From Eubacteriales bacterium (GTDB lineage: Bacteria; Bacillota; Clostridia; Lachnospirales; Lachnospiraceae), in the NCBI GenBank assembly GCA_030524175.1, contig JAUNHC010000008.1, positions 105,324-169,323 on the forward strand: a DNA stretch of 64,000 nucleotides, in the 5' to 3' direction. The notes below the pieces were generated by a model, which saw only the letters and a list, made by a program, of their open reading frames with translations, did no database searches and was not told where the DNA came from. Position numbers and translations under genes: made by a program. Positions 7,952 through 17,017 of the stretch are shown here, piece after piece. Each line of letters begins with the position of its first letter. Position 1 is the first letter of the stretch.

Positions 7952-8851
7952 ATGAAAATTGATATTCATGTGATGCAGGACGCTTCCGAGATTGTTCATT
8001 ATGATACTGTTGGGATTCCTTTATATATCAGAACCAGTGCTTTATGCAATTATCCCGGGATGCGCGCACTGTGTCACTGGCATGAGGATTTGGAGATGAT
8101 CCGTGTCCTGAACGGACGGATGAATTATCATATTAATGGAAAGAAAATTCTTTTGGAAGAAAATGAATGTCTTATGGTAAATTCCAGACAGATGCATTAT
8201 GGATATTCCCATAATCATGAAAATTGTACATTTACATGTATTCTATTTCATCCACAGCTTTTTACCGGAAGCATGGCTGTTTATGAAAAATATGTGAAAC
8301 CTTATACAGAAAATCCTGGCCTTGAATATTTGTATTTTTACATAAACCATCCTCTGCACAAAGAAATTCTGGGTCACCTTGATACAATTGCCAGTTTAAA
8401 ATCCATAGGCCTGCCCGGATATGAAATGGCAATTACCGGAAATATGAATCTTTTATGGTCAAAGCTTCTAAGCGAGGCTGTACTCACCCTCCCTGAGCAG
8501 AGAACTCAGGGTGCTACTGACCTTATGATCCAAAAAGACATGGTATCTTTTATTCATCAGCATTATGCGGAAAAAATCCTGCTCTCTGATATCGCCGCTG
8601 CAGGCAATGTGAGCCGAAGTAAATGCTGTATTATATTCAATCACTATTTACAGCAGACTCCCATTGATTTCCTCAATCATTACCGTCTGGAAGTTAGCTG
8701 TAACCTGCTCCGAAACACTGACCTTAATATCACGGACATTGCATTTTCCTGCGGTTTCAATCATTTAAGCTATTATTCTAAGATTTTTATGAATAGCTAT
8801 GGATACACCCCAAGCCAGTTCAGAAAATTATGCCTGAATAAAGACAAATAA
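7952..8851 (+). CDS. AraC family transcriptional regulator
   Basis: A 299-residue regulator with an N-terminal cupin-type sensing domain (residues ~40-120, containing CHWHEDLEMIRVLNGRMNYHING) and a C-terminal double helix-turn-helix (residues ~195-295) ending in the AraC signature IAFSCGFNHLSYYSKIFMNSYGYTPSQFRK. Such proteins bind a small ligand, often a sugar or drug, and act at nearby promoters. AAAGGAG precedes the start. It points away from the MATE exporter, whose start is 242 bases off, so that exporter is the natural candidate target. The ligand is unknown. Confidence 0.88.
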   Translation: MKIDIHVMQDASEIVHYDTVGIPLYIRTSALCNYPGMRALCHWHEDLEMIRVLNGRMNYHINGKKILLEENECLMVNSRQMHYGYSHNHENCTFTCILFHPQLFTGSMAVYEKYVKPYTENPGLEYLYFYINHPLHKEILGHLDTIASLKSIGLPGYEMAITGNMNLLWSKLLSEAVLTLPEQRTQGATDLMIQKDMVSFIHQHYAEKILLSDIAAAGNVSRSKCCIIFNHYLQQTPIDFLNHYRLEVSCNLLRNTDLNITDIAFSCGFNHLSYYSKIFMNSYGYTPSQFRKLCLNKDK

Positions 8852-8888
8852 CAGCAAAAACCTTGTAACTGCCAAAGTTTTTGCTGTT
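8850..8888. terminator. Bidirectional terminator between convergent genes
   Basis: A 12-base perfect inverted repeat, AACAGCAAAAAC and GTTTTTGCTGTT, with a 15-base loop and T/A runs inside the arms, lying between the AraC gene (plus) and the GNAT gene (minus). Confidence 0.7.
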
Positions 8889-8893
8889 ATACT

Positions 8894-9418
8894 TTATCTG
8901 TTTTCATACAACAACTTTTCAAATGCAATTTTTTCACTGCCTGCAAACCATACGGTTCCACAATATTGAAAGCCGTGTTTTTTAAGTATATGCTGCATAA
9001 TTGTATTATTCTTATCGGTATCAGCACGTATACTGTAGATTCCTTTTTTCTTGCATAATTCTTCTGTCAGACGGATAACAGATGCCGATAACCCGTTTCC
9101 CACATTTTTCTTGCCGGCTGCCAGCCGGTGGATGACTGCATAAGGAAGGCTGCTTTTCCACGCTCCCTTTAATTCTTTATAAGCTGGCTCACCGCCGAAA
9201 TCAATGCAAAGATATGCCAGCTTATGTATACCGTCAGTTATAAAATATCCACGGTTGTTCACTATATCTTGTCTGATATTTTCTATATCAGGATATCCTG
9301 TCTGCCATTGGTCTATCCCTTGGTCTTTTAAGTATTCCTTCCCATCATTTATCAGATTCATAGCAATATCAATATCCTGCATATGAACCGGCTGCAGATA
9401 ATATAAACTCATTTTCAT
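8894..9418 (-). CDS. GNAT family N-acetyltransferase
   Basis: A 174-residue GNAT protein. The N-terminal pattern DIDIAMNLINDGKEYLKDQGIDQWQTGYPD is characteristic of a group of Firmicutes GNATs that share DQWQxGYP. The acetyl-CoA region is AAGKKNVGNGLSASVIRL near residues 100-117, followed by SIRADTDKNNTIMQHILKKHGFQYCGTV. The start could be this Met or the next Met two codons on, since GGGAG lies very close. Monocistronic and convergent with the AraC gene. Substrate unknown. Confidence 0.82.
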   Translation of the reverse strand: MKMSLYYLQPVHMQDIDIAMNLINDGKEYLKDQGIDQWQTGYPDIENIRQDIVNNRGYFITDGIHKLAYLCIDFGGEPAYKELKGAWKSSLPYAVIHRLAAGKKNVGNGLSASVIRLTEELCKKKGIYSIRADTDKNNTIMQHILKKHGFQYCGTVWFAGSEKIAFEKLLYENR

Positions 9419-9576
9419 ATCTCCCTTCTTTTATATTATACCTGTCTATATTATACTTTTATAATATCACCGGGATATACTTATGTAAAAATGAAATATT
9501 AAAAGTTATACTTTAATTCTATTGAATAAATCAACTCATTAAAAAACAGCACTTCTCTCGTCTCACTGCATATCAC

Positions 9577-10179
9577 TCAGTTCTCGTTATCTCTTATTTT
9601 ATGTACCACAGGATATCTCCCAGCAATGTCCCCATACCGGAAACAGTTCACTGTATGGTCATTGATCACCCCGCATGCCTGAAGATGGGAATACACAGTG
9701 ATGGAACCTAAATACTTAAAACCTCTTTTTTTCAAATCCTTGCTTACAATATCTGACAGTCCGTTTCTGGACGGGCTGCCGTCTTTTTGATGTCCTTCGT
9801 AAAGGATCGTTTTTCCTTCTGAAAATGCCCACAGATACTCACTGAAGGTACCAAACTCTTGCCTAATGTTTATAAAACATCGGGCATTGTTGATCACTGC
9901 ATCAATCTTACGCCGGGATTTTATCATTCCTTCTGTCTCCAGTATCCGCCGAATATCTTCTTCTGTATAACAGGCAATCTTCTCAAACTGGAAATTGTCA
10001 AAGCACTGACGGAATATCTCTCTTTTTTGTATCATCATATTCCAGTTCAAACCGCACTGCATAACCTCCATCATGAGAAATTCAAATTGTTTCCTGTCAT
10101 CGTGAAGAGGTACTCCCCACTCCTCATCATGGTATTTCACCATTTTATCATTACACATACACCAGCCGCATCGTTCCAT
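9577..10179 (-). CDS. tag: DNA-3-methyladenine glycosylase I
   Basis: A 200-residue homologue of E. coli Tag, which excises 3-methyladenine from alkylated DNA. The hallmark start MERCGWCMCNDKMVKYHDEEWGVP is present, including zinc-binding Cys near residue 4 and the DEEWGVP motif; the central FEFLMMEVMQCGLNWNMMIQKRE helix and the C-terminal YSHLQACGVINDHTVNCFR, with the second zinc ligands, are intact. The start is placed at this Met because GAGG lies six bases before; an in-frame Met four codons upstream is less well placed. Length matches the family. Confidence 0.93.
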   Translation of the reverse strand: MERCGWCMCNDKMVKYHDEEWGVPLHDDRKQFEFLMMEVMQCGLNWNMMIQKREIFRQCFDNFQFEKIACYTEEDIRRILETEGMIKSRRKIDAVINNARCFINIRQEFGTFSEYLWAFSEGKTILYEGHQKDGSPSRNGLSDIVSKDLKKRGFKYLGSITVYSHLQACGVINDHTVNCFRYGDIAGRYPVVHKIRDNEN

Positions 10180-10281
10180 ATTTTTCCTCATTTCTTACCA
10201 GGCCTTTTTCGGAATCCTCTCTTTGGAAATCCTTCACTGTGCATCCCACGTTTATATTTAACCATAGTTTTTTCTTGGCAA

Positions 10282-10764
10282 TTACAAATCTAATCTCATA
10301 AAAACAGCTGTATTCATGGGATTGTCATTGTAACATTCAACTTCATAAAATCCAAAACGCTTGTACATATGTACGGCACTTTTTAAAAACGGGAACGTAT
10401 CCAGCAGCATATGTTTATATCCAATCTGGACTGCATCATCAATTATCTTTTGTATAAGCTGATTGCCGATATGTTTCCCACGGAACTCAGGCCTTACATA
10501 TAGCCGCTTCATCTCACAGGTTTCATTGTCCATTTTCCGCAGTCCGATACACCCTGCCGCTTTTCCATCCTCGTAGGCCAGATACAGCCTGCCCTGAGGC
10601 ACACCATATTTTTCCTCAAGATGTTCAATTTCCTTCTCATAATTCTGAAGCTTTAAATACTCTTCAAAGGAACTGTCATGTGAGATGAGCATTTCTGTAT
10701 ATTCTGCAAATAGCTGCCCAATCTCCTGCTTACAATTATATGCCGGTTTCAATTCCAAACTCAT
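10282..10764 (-). CDS. GNAT family N-acetyltransferase
   Basis: A 160-residue GNAT protein. The core reads GRLYLAYEDGKAAGCIGLRKMDNETCEMKRLYVRPEFRGKHIGNQL near residues 58-103, containing the acetyl-CoA loop RGKHIG, and ends with FLKSAVHMYKRFGFYEVECY. This CEMKRLYV pattern is typical of the ElaA-neighbour/YhhY-like small GNATs. AAGGAG precedes the start. It is 38 bases downstream of the SdpI-like gene and may be cotranscribed with it. Substrate unknown. Confidence 0.86.
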   Translation of the reverse strand: MSLELKPAYNCKQEIGQLFAEYTEMLISHDSSFEEYLKLQNYEKEIEHLEEKYGVPQGRLYLAYEDGKAAGCIGLRKMDNETCEMKRLYVRPEFRGKHIGNQLIQKIIDDAVQIGYKHMLLDTFPFLKSAVHMYKRFGFYEVECYNDNPMNTAVFMRLDL

Positions 10765-10802
10765 TGATCATTTACTCCTTCGTTTTCTATAGTGGCTGTA
10801 CT

Positions 10803-11168
10803 TTACTTCTTTCTTCCGTTTTTGTCAAACACTCTATTAAGCCTGATTTCCACTGGTATGATGGTTAAAGCCATGACTGCCAGCTGAGAAAAAGTTAAAA
10901 TGACAGCATATGTCTCAAATTCTGCGTTTTCCTTCACAGCAATCATAACTAAAACCGTGACTACTGTCAAACCCATGCCGAGAATCATCCATAATTTGCC
11001 TGCATATTTCTGCACATAATCCCAGGTATCTTTGTTTAGCCTTGACATAGCTGTCTTATATCCCAACAATCCATTTCTGTCCTGAGGAGGATGTTTTCTG
11101 TAAGACAATCCTATGACAGTCATTGAAACCGGAACCAGCAATGTACAGATAAATAAAAACAAATACAA
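10803..11168 (-). CDS. SdpI/YhfL-like small membrane protein
   Basis: A 121-residue protein with three or four membrane segments and the SdpI-family motif GLLGYKTAMSRLNKDTWDYVQKYAGKL (compare RNxxxGYRTxxSmkNedtWxxAn). In Bacillus, SdpI protects against the SdpC toxin; most family members have no known partner. No sdpC- or sdpR-like gene is beside it, so immunity is not implied. The start codon is TTG, nine bases after GGGAGG. It is preceded by a good promoter at 11234-11262. Confidence 0.75.
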   Translation of the reverse strand: MYLFLFICTLLVPVSMTVIGLSYRKHPPQDRNGLLGYKTAMSRLNKDTWDYVQKYAGKLWMILGMGLTVVTVLVMIAVKENAEFETYAVILTFSQLAVMALTIIPVEIRLNRVFDKNGRKK

Positions 11169-11233
11169 TGTTCACTGCCTCCCTATTCCTATTCTTAGAT
11201 TCTAACAGTCAGCATAAGCAATCTGTTAAATTT

Positions 11234-11262
11234 ATTGTATCACTGCCTCTTGCCTACTGCAA
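11234..11262 (-). promoter_or_regulatory. Sigma-A promoter for the SdpI-like gene
   Basis: On the minus strand TTGCAG and TACAAT are separated by 17 bases; the -10 box lies 66 bases before the TTG start at 11168. The rest of 11263-11407 contains nothing recognisable. Confidence 0.55.
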
Positions 11263-11406
11263 CCGGCCTCAGCTGTCTTTCAGGCTAATTAATCTGTCTT
11301 TTAAGTAAATAACAGTTATACAAGTTATAAACATTGACATCTAAAATGTTCTCCAGTGGAATTATCTTTTGAAAGTCCTTTTCTGGTATGCAAAAATTTT
11401 AGAGTG

Positions 11407-11447
11407 CAAAAATGACGCAGATAATGTTTCCACTACCTACGTCATTT
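11407..11447 (-). terminator. leuS terminator
   Basis: Inverted repeat AAATGACG/CGTCATTT with a TTTTTG run following on the minus strand, about 65 bases after the leuS stop. Confidence 0.65.
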
Positions 11448-11511
11448 CTTGCTGCATTTTTAATTTTAGCACTTACAGATACAGTATTCATTTGCGAAAT
11501 TTTGTCTCAAA

Positions 11512-13929
11512 TTATTTCTGTACAATGTTGATGATTTTCTTAGGAACATAAATTTCCTTTACAATGTTTCCGGTAAGTTTATCAGCTACAGCCTCTTTTC
11601 CTCTGGCGATGGCTTCTTCTTTGGAAATGTCGGCAGGTATGCTGATGACAACCTTTGTCTTTCCGTTTATCTGAACCGGAACTTCGATCTCATCATCCTT
11701 CATAGCTTCCTGGTCTGCTGCAGGCCAGGTGGTGTGGAATACAGAATCGCTGTTGCCCAGCTTCTCCCAAAGCTCCTCTGCAATGTGAGGGGCAAATGGT
11801 GCCAGGAGGACTACTGCTGTGCTGATGGTCTCTTTATCCACAGCTCCGCCTGATTTCTTAGCCAGGTCGATAAGCTTATTATTATATTCCATAAATCCGG
11901 AGATTACCGTATTCAGGCTGAAGCTCTCCAGTCGCTGAGTGATGTCATAGACCATCTTGTTACGGATTTTCACCATTTCTTTAGTGACCGGAACATCTTT
12001 TTCAATACTGTCTGCTGCCAGACCCCAGAAACGTTTGAGGAATCTGGAAACACCGTCGATTCCTCTGTCATCCCACTCTGCATCCAATTCCGGCGGTCCT
12101 ACGAACAGCTCATACATTCTCAGGGAATCACAGCCGTAATCACGTACTAAATCATCCGGTGACACTACATTGCCTTTTGATTTACTCATCTTGATTCCGT
12201 TTTTACCGGTGATCATTCCCTGATTGAACAGTTTTTTGAAAGGCTCATCAAAGTCTACTGCACCGATATCATACAAGAATTTTGTGTAGAAACGGGAGTA
12301 CAGAAGATGAAGTACTGCATGTTCCACACCGCCGATATACATATCTACAGGAAGGTATTTATCTGCCTTTTCCTTGGATACCAGCGCATCTTTGTTCTTA
12401 TTGTCCACGTAACGCAGGAAGTACCAGGAGGAACCTGCCCACTGAGGCATAGTGTTTGTCTCTCGTTTGGCAGGAGCACCGCAGCACGGACAGGTAGTGT
12501 TCACCCACTCATCAATACCTGCAAGCGGTGATTCTCCTGTACCGGTAGGCTGATAACTCTCCACCTCAGGAAGAGTCAGCGGCAGCTGATCTTCCGGTAC
12601 CGGAACAGCACCACAGCTTGGGCAGTGTATAATCGGAATAGGCTCGCCCCAGTAACGCTGACGGGAGAATACCCAGTCACGGAGCTTATAATTCACAGTT
12701 TTACGTCCAATACCCATTTTTTCAATGATTTCCGGTCCTTCTTTTTTCAGTACAGAGGATTCCATACCATTCCATTCACCGGAATTGATCATAGTTCCGG
12801 AAGCCTCGGTATATGCCTCTGTCATATTTTCAATTTCCTTGCCGTCCTTGGCAATTACCTGGATGATCGGAATATTAAACTTCGTTGCAAATTCAAAGTC
12901 ACGGTCATCATGGGCAGGTACGCACATGATAGCTCCTGTACCGTAATCTGCCAGTACATAATCAGAAAGCCAGATGGGCACCTTGGCTCCGTTTAATGGA
13001 TTGACAGCATAGGTTCCTGTAAATACACCTGTCTTCTCCTTATCCTGAAGACGGTCTACATTGGATTTCATAGAGGCATCAAAAATATATTTCTCTACTG
13101 CTTCCCTGGTCTCATCTGTGGCAAGGGATTTTGCCAATTCATGCTCCGGTGCAAGCACCATGAAGGTTGCACCGTGAAGAGTATCCGGTCTTGTAGTATA
13201 TACAGTGATTTTTTCTTCTCTGCCCTCAACCGGGAATTCTACTTCTGCACCATAGGATTTTCCGATCCAGTCGCTCTGCATTTTCTTAACCTTCTCAGGC
13301 CAGTCCAGTTTATCAAGATCATCTAAGAGACGGTCTGCATACTTGGTGATACGCAGCATCCACTGACGGAGATTCTTCTTTGTCACTGTGGCACCGCAGC
13401 GCTCACAGCAGCCGTTAACCACTTCCTCATTAGCAAGTCCTGTCTTACAGGAAGGACACCAGTTAATAGGAAATTCTTTTTCGTATGCCAGACCTTCTTT
13501 GAACATTTTTACAAAAATCCACTGGGTCCACTTATAGAAGTCAGGATCTGTAGTGTTCACTTCCATATCCCAGTCATATATAGCAGCGATATCATTAATC
13601 TGATTCTTAATATTCTTTACATTGTCCGCCGTGGAGATTGCCGGATGAACCCCCATCTTAATAGCGTAATTCTCTGCCGGGAGTCCGAACGCATCCCAAC
13701 CCATGGGATGAATCAGATAATATCCCTGGAGCATTTTGTAACGGCTCCATACATCAGAGATAACGTAGCCTCTCCAGTGTCCCACATGAAGTCCGTTTCC
13801 TGATGGATAGGGGAACATGTCCAGACAATAATATTTCGGTTTCTTTCCATCGTTGACGTTCACTGGATTCTTTTCCCAGTTTGTGCGCCATTTTGCTTCG
13901 ATTGCCTTATGATTATAAGGTGCAGCCAT
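11512..13929 (-). CDS. leuS: Leucyl-tRNA synthetase
   Basis: An 805-residue class Ia synthetase that charges tRNA-Leu. The HIGH-type motif is in PYPSGNGLHVGHWRGY near residues 41-56, the KMSKS loop is KMSKSKGNVV near residue 580, and a zinc-type Cys set (CPSCKTGLANEEVVNGCCERCG) is near residue 160. The editing domain occupies about residues 220-400 with the conserved TTRPDTLHGATFMVLAPEH start and GTGAIMCVPAHDDRD. Length is normal for Gram-positive LeuRS. AGGAGGAAT precedes the start. Expression is governed by the T-box leader at 14030-14285. Confidence 0.97.
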   Translation of the reverse strand: MAAPYNHKAIEAKWRTNWEKNPVNVNDGKKPKYYCLDMFPYPSGNGLHVGHWRGYVISDVWSRYKMLQGYYLIHPMGWDAFGLPAENYAIKMGVHPAISTADNVKNIKNQINDIAAIYDWDMEVNTTDPDFYKWTQWIFVKMFKEGLAYEKEFPINWCPSCKTGLANEEVVNGCCERCGATVTKKNLRQWMLRITKYADRLLDDLDKLDWPEKVKKMQSDWIGKSYGAEVEFPVEGREEKITVYTTRPDTLHGATFMVLAPEHELAKSLATDETREAVEKYIFDASMKSNVDRLQDKEKTGVFTGTYAVNPLNGAKVPIWLSDYVLADYGTGAIMCVPAHDDRDFEFATKFNIPIIQVIAKDGKEIENMTEAYTEASGTMINSGEWNGMESSVLKKEGPEIIEKMGIGRKTVNYKLRDWVFSRQRYWGEPIPIIHCPSCGAVPVPEDQLPLTLPEVESYQPTGTGESPLAGIDEWVNTTCPCCGAPAKRETNTMPQWAGSSWYFLRYVDNKNKDALVSKEKADKYLPVDMYIGGVEHAVLHLLYSRFYTKFLYDIGAVDFDEPFKKLFNQGMITGKNGIKMSKSKGNVVSPDDLVRDYGCDSLRMYELFVGPPELDAEWDDRGIDGVSRFLKRFWGLAADSIEKDVPVTKEMVKIRNKMVYDITQRLESFSLNTVISGFMEYNNKLIDLAKKSGGAVDKETISTAVVLLAPFAPHIAEELWEKLGNSDSVFHTTWPAADQEAMKDDEIEVPVQINGKTKVVISIPADISKEEAIARGKEAVADKLTGNIVKEIYVPKKIINIVQK

Positions 13930-14029
13930 AATTATTCCTCCTGAAATGTATTTGTTGGTAACTGTTCATGATTCTGAACAGTTACATTTACTGTAATAGT
14001 CTTGTGAAGGTATGCAGCACGAAATATAA

Positions 14030-14280
14030 AAGCCTTTCGTCCCTTGTCAGAGACGAAAGGCCGAAGCTTCCGTGGTACCACTCTAATTCACCGGATTTCC
14101 GGTGCACTCTTTGATTCTGTAACGGGAACTCCCGTCCGGCCCTACTTAAATGTTCAGCCCGGCTGCTCCGAGGCGAGTTCAACTCCCTGTGCATCTGCCT
14201 CACACCACCCGGCAGCTCTCTGGATACACAACAAAAATCTACTACTCCTCATCCATGCATTTCTCTGTAAACTACTTGCT
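14030..14280 (-). promoter_or_regulatory. T-box riboswitch controlling leuS (Leu specifier)
   Basis: The minus-strand leader contains the T-box sequence AGAGTGGTACCACGG at 14070-14084, a factor-independent terminator at 14028-14061 (GCCTTTCGTC/GACGAAAGGC plus TTTT), and upstream a large Stem I. In the specifier-loop position GTTGAACTCGCC carries the codon CTC at 14175-14177, a leucine codon, matching the downstream gene. Uncharged tRNA-Leu would pair with specifier and T-box bulge and allow readthrough. The 14062-13930 part continues to the leuS start. Confidence 0.93.
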
Positions 14281-14309
14281 ATTCTACCTACCATGGGACA
14301 TTTTGTCAA
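14281..14309 (-). promoter_or_regulatory. leuS promoter
   Basis: Minus-strand TTGACA and TAGAAT separated by exactly 17 bases, immediately before the T-box leader. Confidence 0.8.
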
Positions 14310-14357
14310 GTGGCAAAGATGAAAAACCGAAGCCTGTTTACATTTTGTATAAACGGC

Positions 14358-17000
14358 TTATTTTATGACTATCTTCCTGGGTTTCGTCCAATTACCAAAA
14401 TTTTTCTGGAATCCTTTCACATATGCATGACCTGTCAGATAGTAGGTGCCTGGTTTAATATTTTTAAAAACTATGTTTGCAGTGCTTTTGTTCTTCTGTA
14501 TGTAGCTGTAGTTAGAAGGGGTATAAGTACCGTTTTTATTTTTTGCATATTTTTTTGCAAGTACCCAGTCATATCCGTTGGCTCCTTTTGGAACTGCACT
14601 CTGCACAGTAAAATTTCTGCGTGATATTGTAGCCTTTTTTATCACAGGAGCTGTCTTTACCGGACTTTTTTTAATTGTTACAGAAATTAATTTTGACCAG
14701 CGGCTAAGAACTTTCACTCCCCCGGTTTTCCGGTAGCTGTGGATTCCCACATAATAACTGCCCTTGGTTACTCCGGATACGATGATCTTTTTGCTTGTCC
14801 CTGAATAACCGGTTTTCACCACCTTATAATCTACAGGCTCCGTGCCCTGGTAATCATTTGCCAACACCAGGTCAAATCCGTCCACCTTTTCCGGGGTACT
14901 GACATTTATCATAATATCACAGTTATTTACCGCGTATCCCGTTATATCAGGTGCCTGAGGAGTTACGTACTTCACATTGATCTCTTTTCCTTCTGACCAA
15001 TCACCGTACTCTTCAGATCCACCTTTATTTCTGTATCCCCGGCAATATAACATATATTTACCTTTGGAAATATATTTGAGAGTTGCCGATAATTTGTCAG
15101 TTTTCTTGACAGAAATAAAATTTTCTTTTTCCAGATCTTCTGCTGATTCCACAACCACAAACTGGTAGCCTTCTGCGCCCTCTGCTTTTCCTGCAAGGAC
15201 AGCATTTACATAATTTGTCACTGTCTCTGCTTTCTTAAATACAGGCCTGCCCATAGCCTGGTACCCGTTTACCTGTATTTCCATAGTGACAGAAGTATCA
15301 AGGTGATCTCCGTTTTCTCCCGACTTAATTACAAGTGTTCCCCGTACCTGGAAAGTCTGTGCTTCTTTATTCTCCGGATCATAGCTGCTCTCTTCCAAAT
15401 ACCAATTTACAGGAACCATGAAAGTAGTCTTCTTGTTCTCACCATATACCTTCAACTCTTCGGGAAGCCCAAGTGCTTTCTCGGTCTTCTCTGTGCCGTT
15501 TGGAAGGTTTTTGATGGGATCAAGGGGCAGGGCTCCTGCAAATAGTCTGCCGCCCACATTCACCCTGGTATCCAACAGGAAGGAATCTTCTTTTCCATTT
15601 TCATATTTCATCCAGATCCTGGTTGCTGTCATATAATTTCCTACAGGAAGCCCCTTCTCCGGTCTTACCGTGAACTCAGCCTCATCCCCCGGATTAAGGA
15701 TTTCTTTGGATATCTTACCCACACGGAAAGACTCACCGGGATCCAACTCAATCCTCATTTTCTCATCAGTAACATTCCTGATCGTCACCTTCTGGGCCTC
15801 AGGTACATCCTTCGCATTGACATAGATATCACCAAAATTAACAACATATGGGGTTATCTCTAAAGGAGCCTTTGGCTTTTCATAATGCATGGAAACTTCT
15901 ACCGGAAATTTACTGCCGTCATCCGTTTGGAAGTAAAAAACTTCCTTATCGTACGTACCATAGTAATGACGAGGTACCACATAGAAATACTCACTCTGTC
16001 CGGGCTTCAGTATACGAGACTCTTCTTCGTCGTCTGCGATATTTCTTTTTACGTAGTAATTTTCCATGTTATTCTCATTAACATTGACTTTGGTTTCCTT
16101 TGTACCGATGTTCGTCACCAAAACTTCACATCCAGAATCTGAATTCTCATCAAAAAAAGCTTTGTTGAATTCCACCTTGTCCGGTGAGCAGGATAGATCA
16201 TACTCTTTCGAAGAAGCAGGCAGTATCGTTACTTTCAGCTGAAGAGGAAATGTGAAGCCTTCCTGGGTTTCAAGTGTTATATTTTCCTCGTAGCTTCCCT
16301 GGGGCAGCCCATCTTCCACTGTAATCTCCAGCCAGATAGAGGAAGACGCTTCCAGTATCCCCCCTGACTGGTCACGCCATGAAAGCCGGAAATATTGACA
16401 CTCAGGTAAATCTTTAAAATGTACTGGTTTCTTCCCTTTATTGTAAAAAAGTGCCCCTTCACGTCCTCCGCTGACCCCATAAATCTCACCAAAATCCCCT
16501 GTAAAAAAATCAGAAAGTCCCACATCATAGTCCGGTATTAAATCAATGTTTTCTGCTATATGTAATTCTATTTTCCGGACACTCCTGGATTCTCCCACAG
16601 AAGCCTGCACATACAATATAAAATCCCCTGACTCCATAGGCGTTCCTGTCAGCATTCCCGACTCCGACAAAACAAGTCCTTTGGGTACAGTGCTTCCCTG
16701 TCCCATACTCCATGTGATCTCTCCGCTGCTTTCAGCCAGCAGCTGAAAAGAATAAGCTTCTCCGGCTTTTCCATAGGGAATTCTTTTCGTCTGGATCAAT
16801 GGCAAGTATTCTTCCTCTTCCGCTGAAAAACTCTCAGCAGGAAATTCAAGCGCCTCCTCAAACTCAGCTCCGTCTGAAAACAGTGTTTCCTCCGGTGCCT
16901 GGGTAAAATCTTCTGCCGCCCATGTTATGGTCTGACTGCCGCCAGCCATTGCAGCACACAGCAGCAATGCAGCTATTTTTTTGTAAAATTTCTTTTTCAT
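14358..17000 (-). CDS. Secreted multi-domain Ig-like surface protein (paralogue 1)
   Basis: An 880-residue exported protein. Residues 1-29 form a signal peptide (MKKKFYKKIAALLLCAAMAG... ending TITWAAE), then an acidic stretch, then a putative-Ig (He_PIG-like) domain with GKAGEAYSFQLLAESSGEITW and PKGLVLSESGMLTGTP near residues 75-120. Several beta-sandwich domains of the ASH/choice-of-anchor kind follow (e.g. VVNFGDIYVNAKDV). The last ~290 residues hold three related ~95-residue modules, each ending in a [V/I]KPGTYYxxxHxYxKG...W(S/T)K...V.K pattern. No LPXTG anchor is visible. It lies 17 bases after the paralogue at 17018 and is surely cotranscribed. A scaffold or adhesin role is inferred. 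Confidence 0.75.
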   Translation of the reverse strand: MKKKFYKKIAALLLCAAMAGGSQTITWAAEDFTQAPEETLFSDGAEFEEALEFPAESFSAEEEEYLPLIQTKRIPYGKAGEAYSFQLLAESSGEITWSMGQGSTVPKGLVLSESGMLTGTPMESGDFILYVQASVGESRSVRKIELHIAENIDLIPDYDVGLSDFFTGDFGEIYGVSGGREGALFYNKGKKPVHFKDLPECQYFRLSWRDQSGGILEASSSIWLEITVEDGLPQGSYEENITLETQEGFTFPLQLKVTILPASSKEYDLSCSPDKVEFNKAFFDENSDSGCEVLVTNIGTKETKVNVNENNMENYYVKRNIADDEEESRILKPGQSEYFYVVPRHYYGTYDKEVFYFQTDDGSKFPVEVSMHYEKPKAPLEITPYVVNFGDIYVNAKDVPEAQKVTIRNVTDEKMRIELDPGESFRVGKISKEILNPGDEAEFTVRPEKGLPVGNYMTATRIWMKYENGKEDSFLLDTRVNVGGRLFAGALPLDPIKNLPNGTEKTEKALGLPEELKVYGENKKTTFMVPVNWYLEESSYDPENKEAQTFQVRGTLVIKSGENGDHLDTSVTMEIQVNGYQAMGRPVFKKAETVTNYVNAVLAGKAEGAEGYQFVVVESAEDLEKENFISVKKTDKLSATLKYISKGKYMLYCRGYRNKGGSEEYGDWSEGKEINVKYVTPQAPDITGYAVNNCDIMINVSTPEKVDGFDLVLANDYQGTEPVDYKVVKTGYSGTSKKIIVSGVTKGSYYVGIHSYRKTGGVKVLSRWSKLISVTIKKSPVKTAPVIKKATISRRNFTVQSAVPKGANGYDWVLAKKYAKNKNGTYTPSNYSYIQKNKSTANIVFKNIKPGTYYLTGHAYVKGFQKNFGNWTKPRKIVIK

Positions 17001-17017
17001 CTTTTTCTCCTTTAGAA

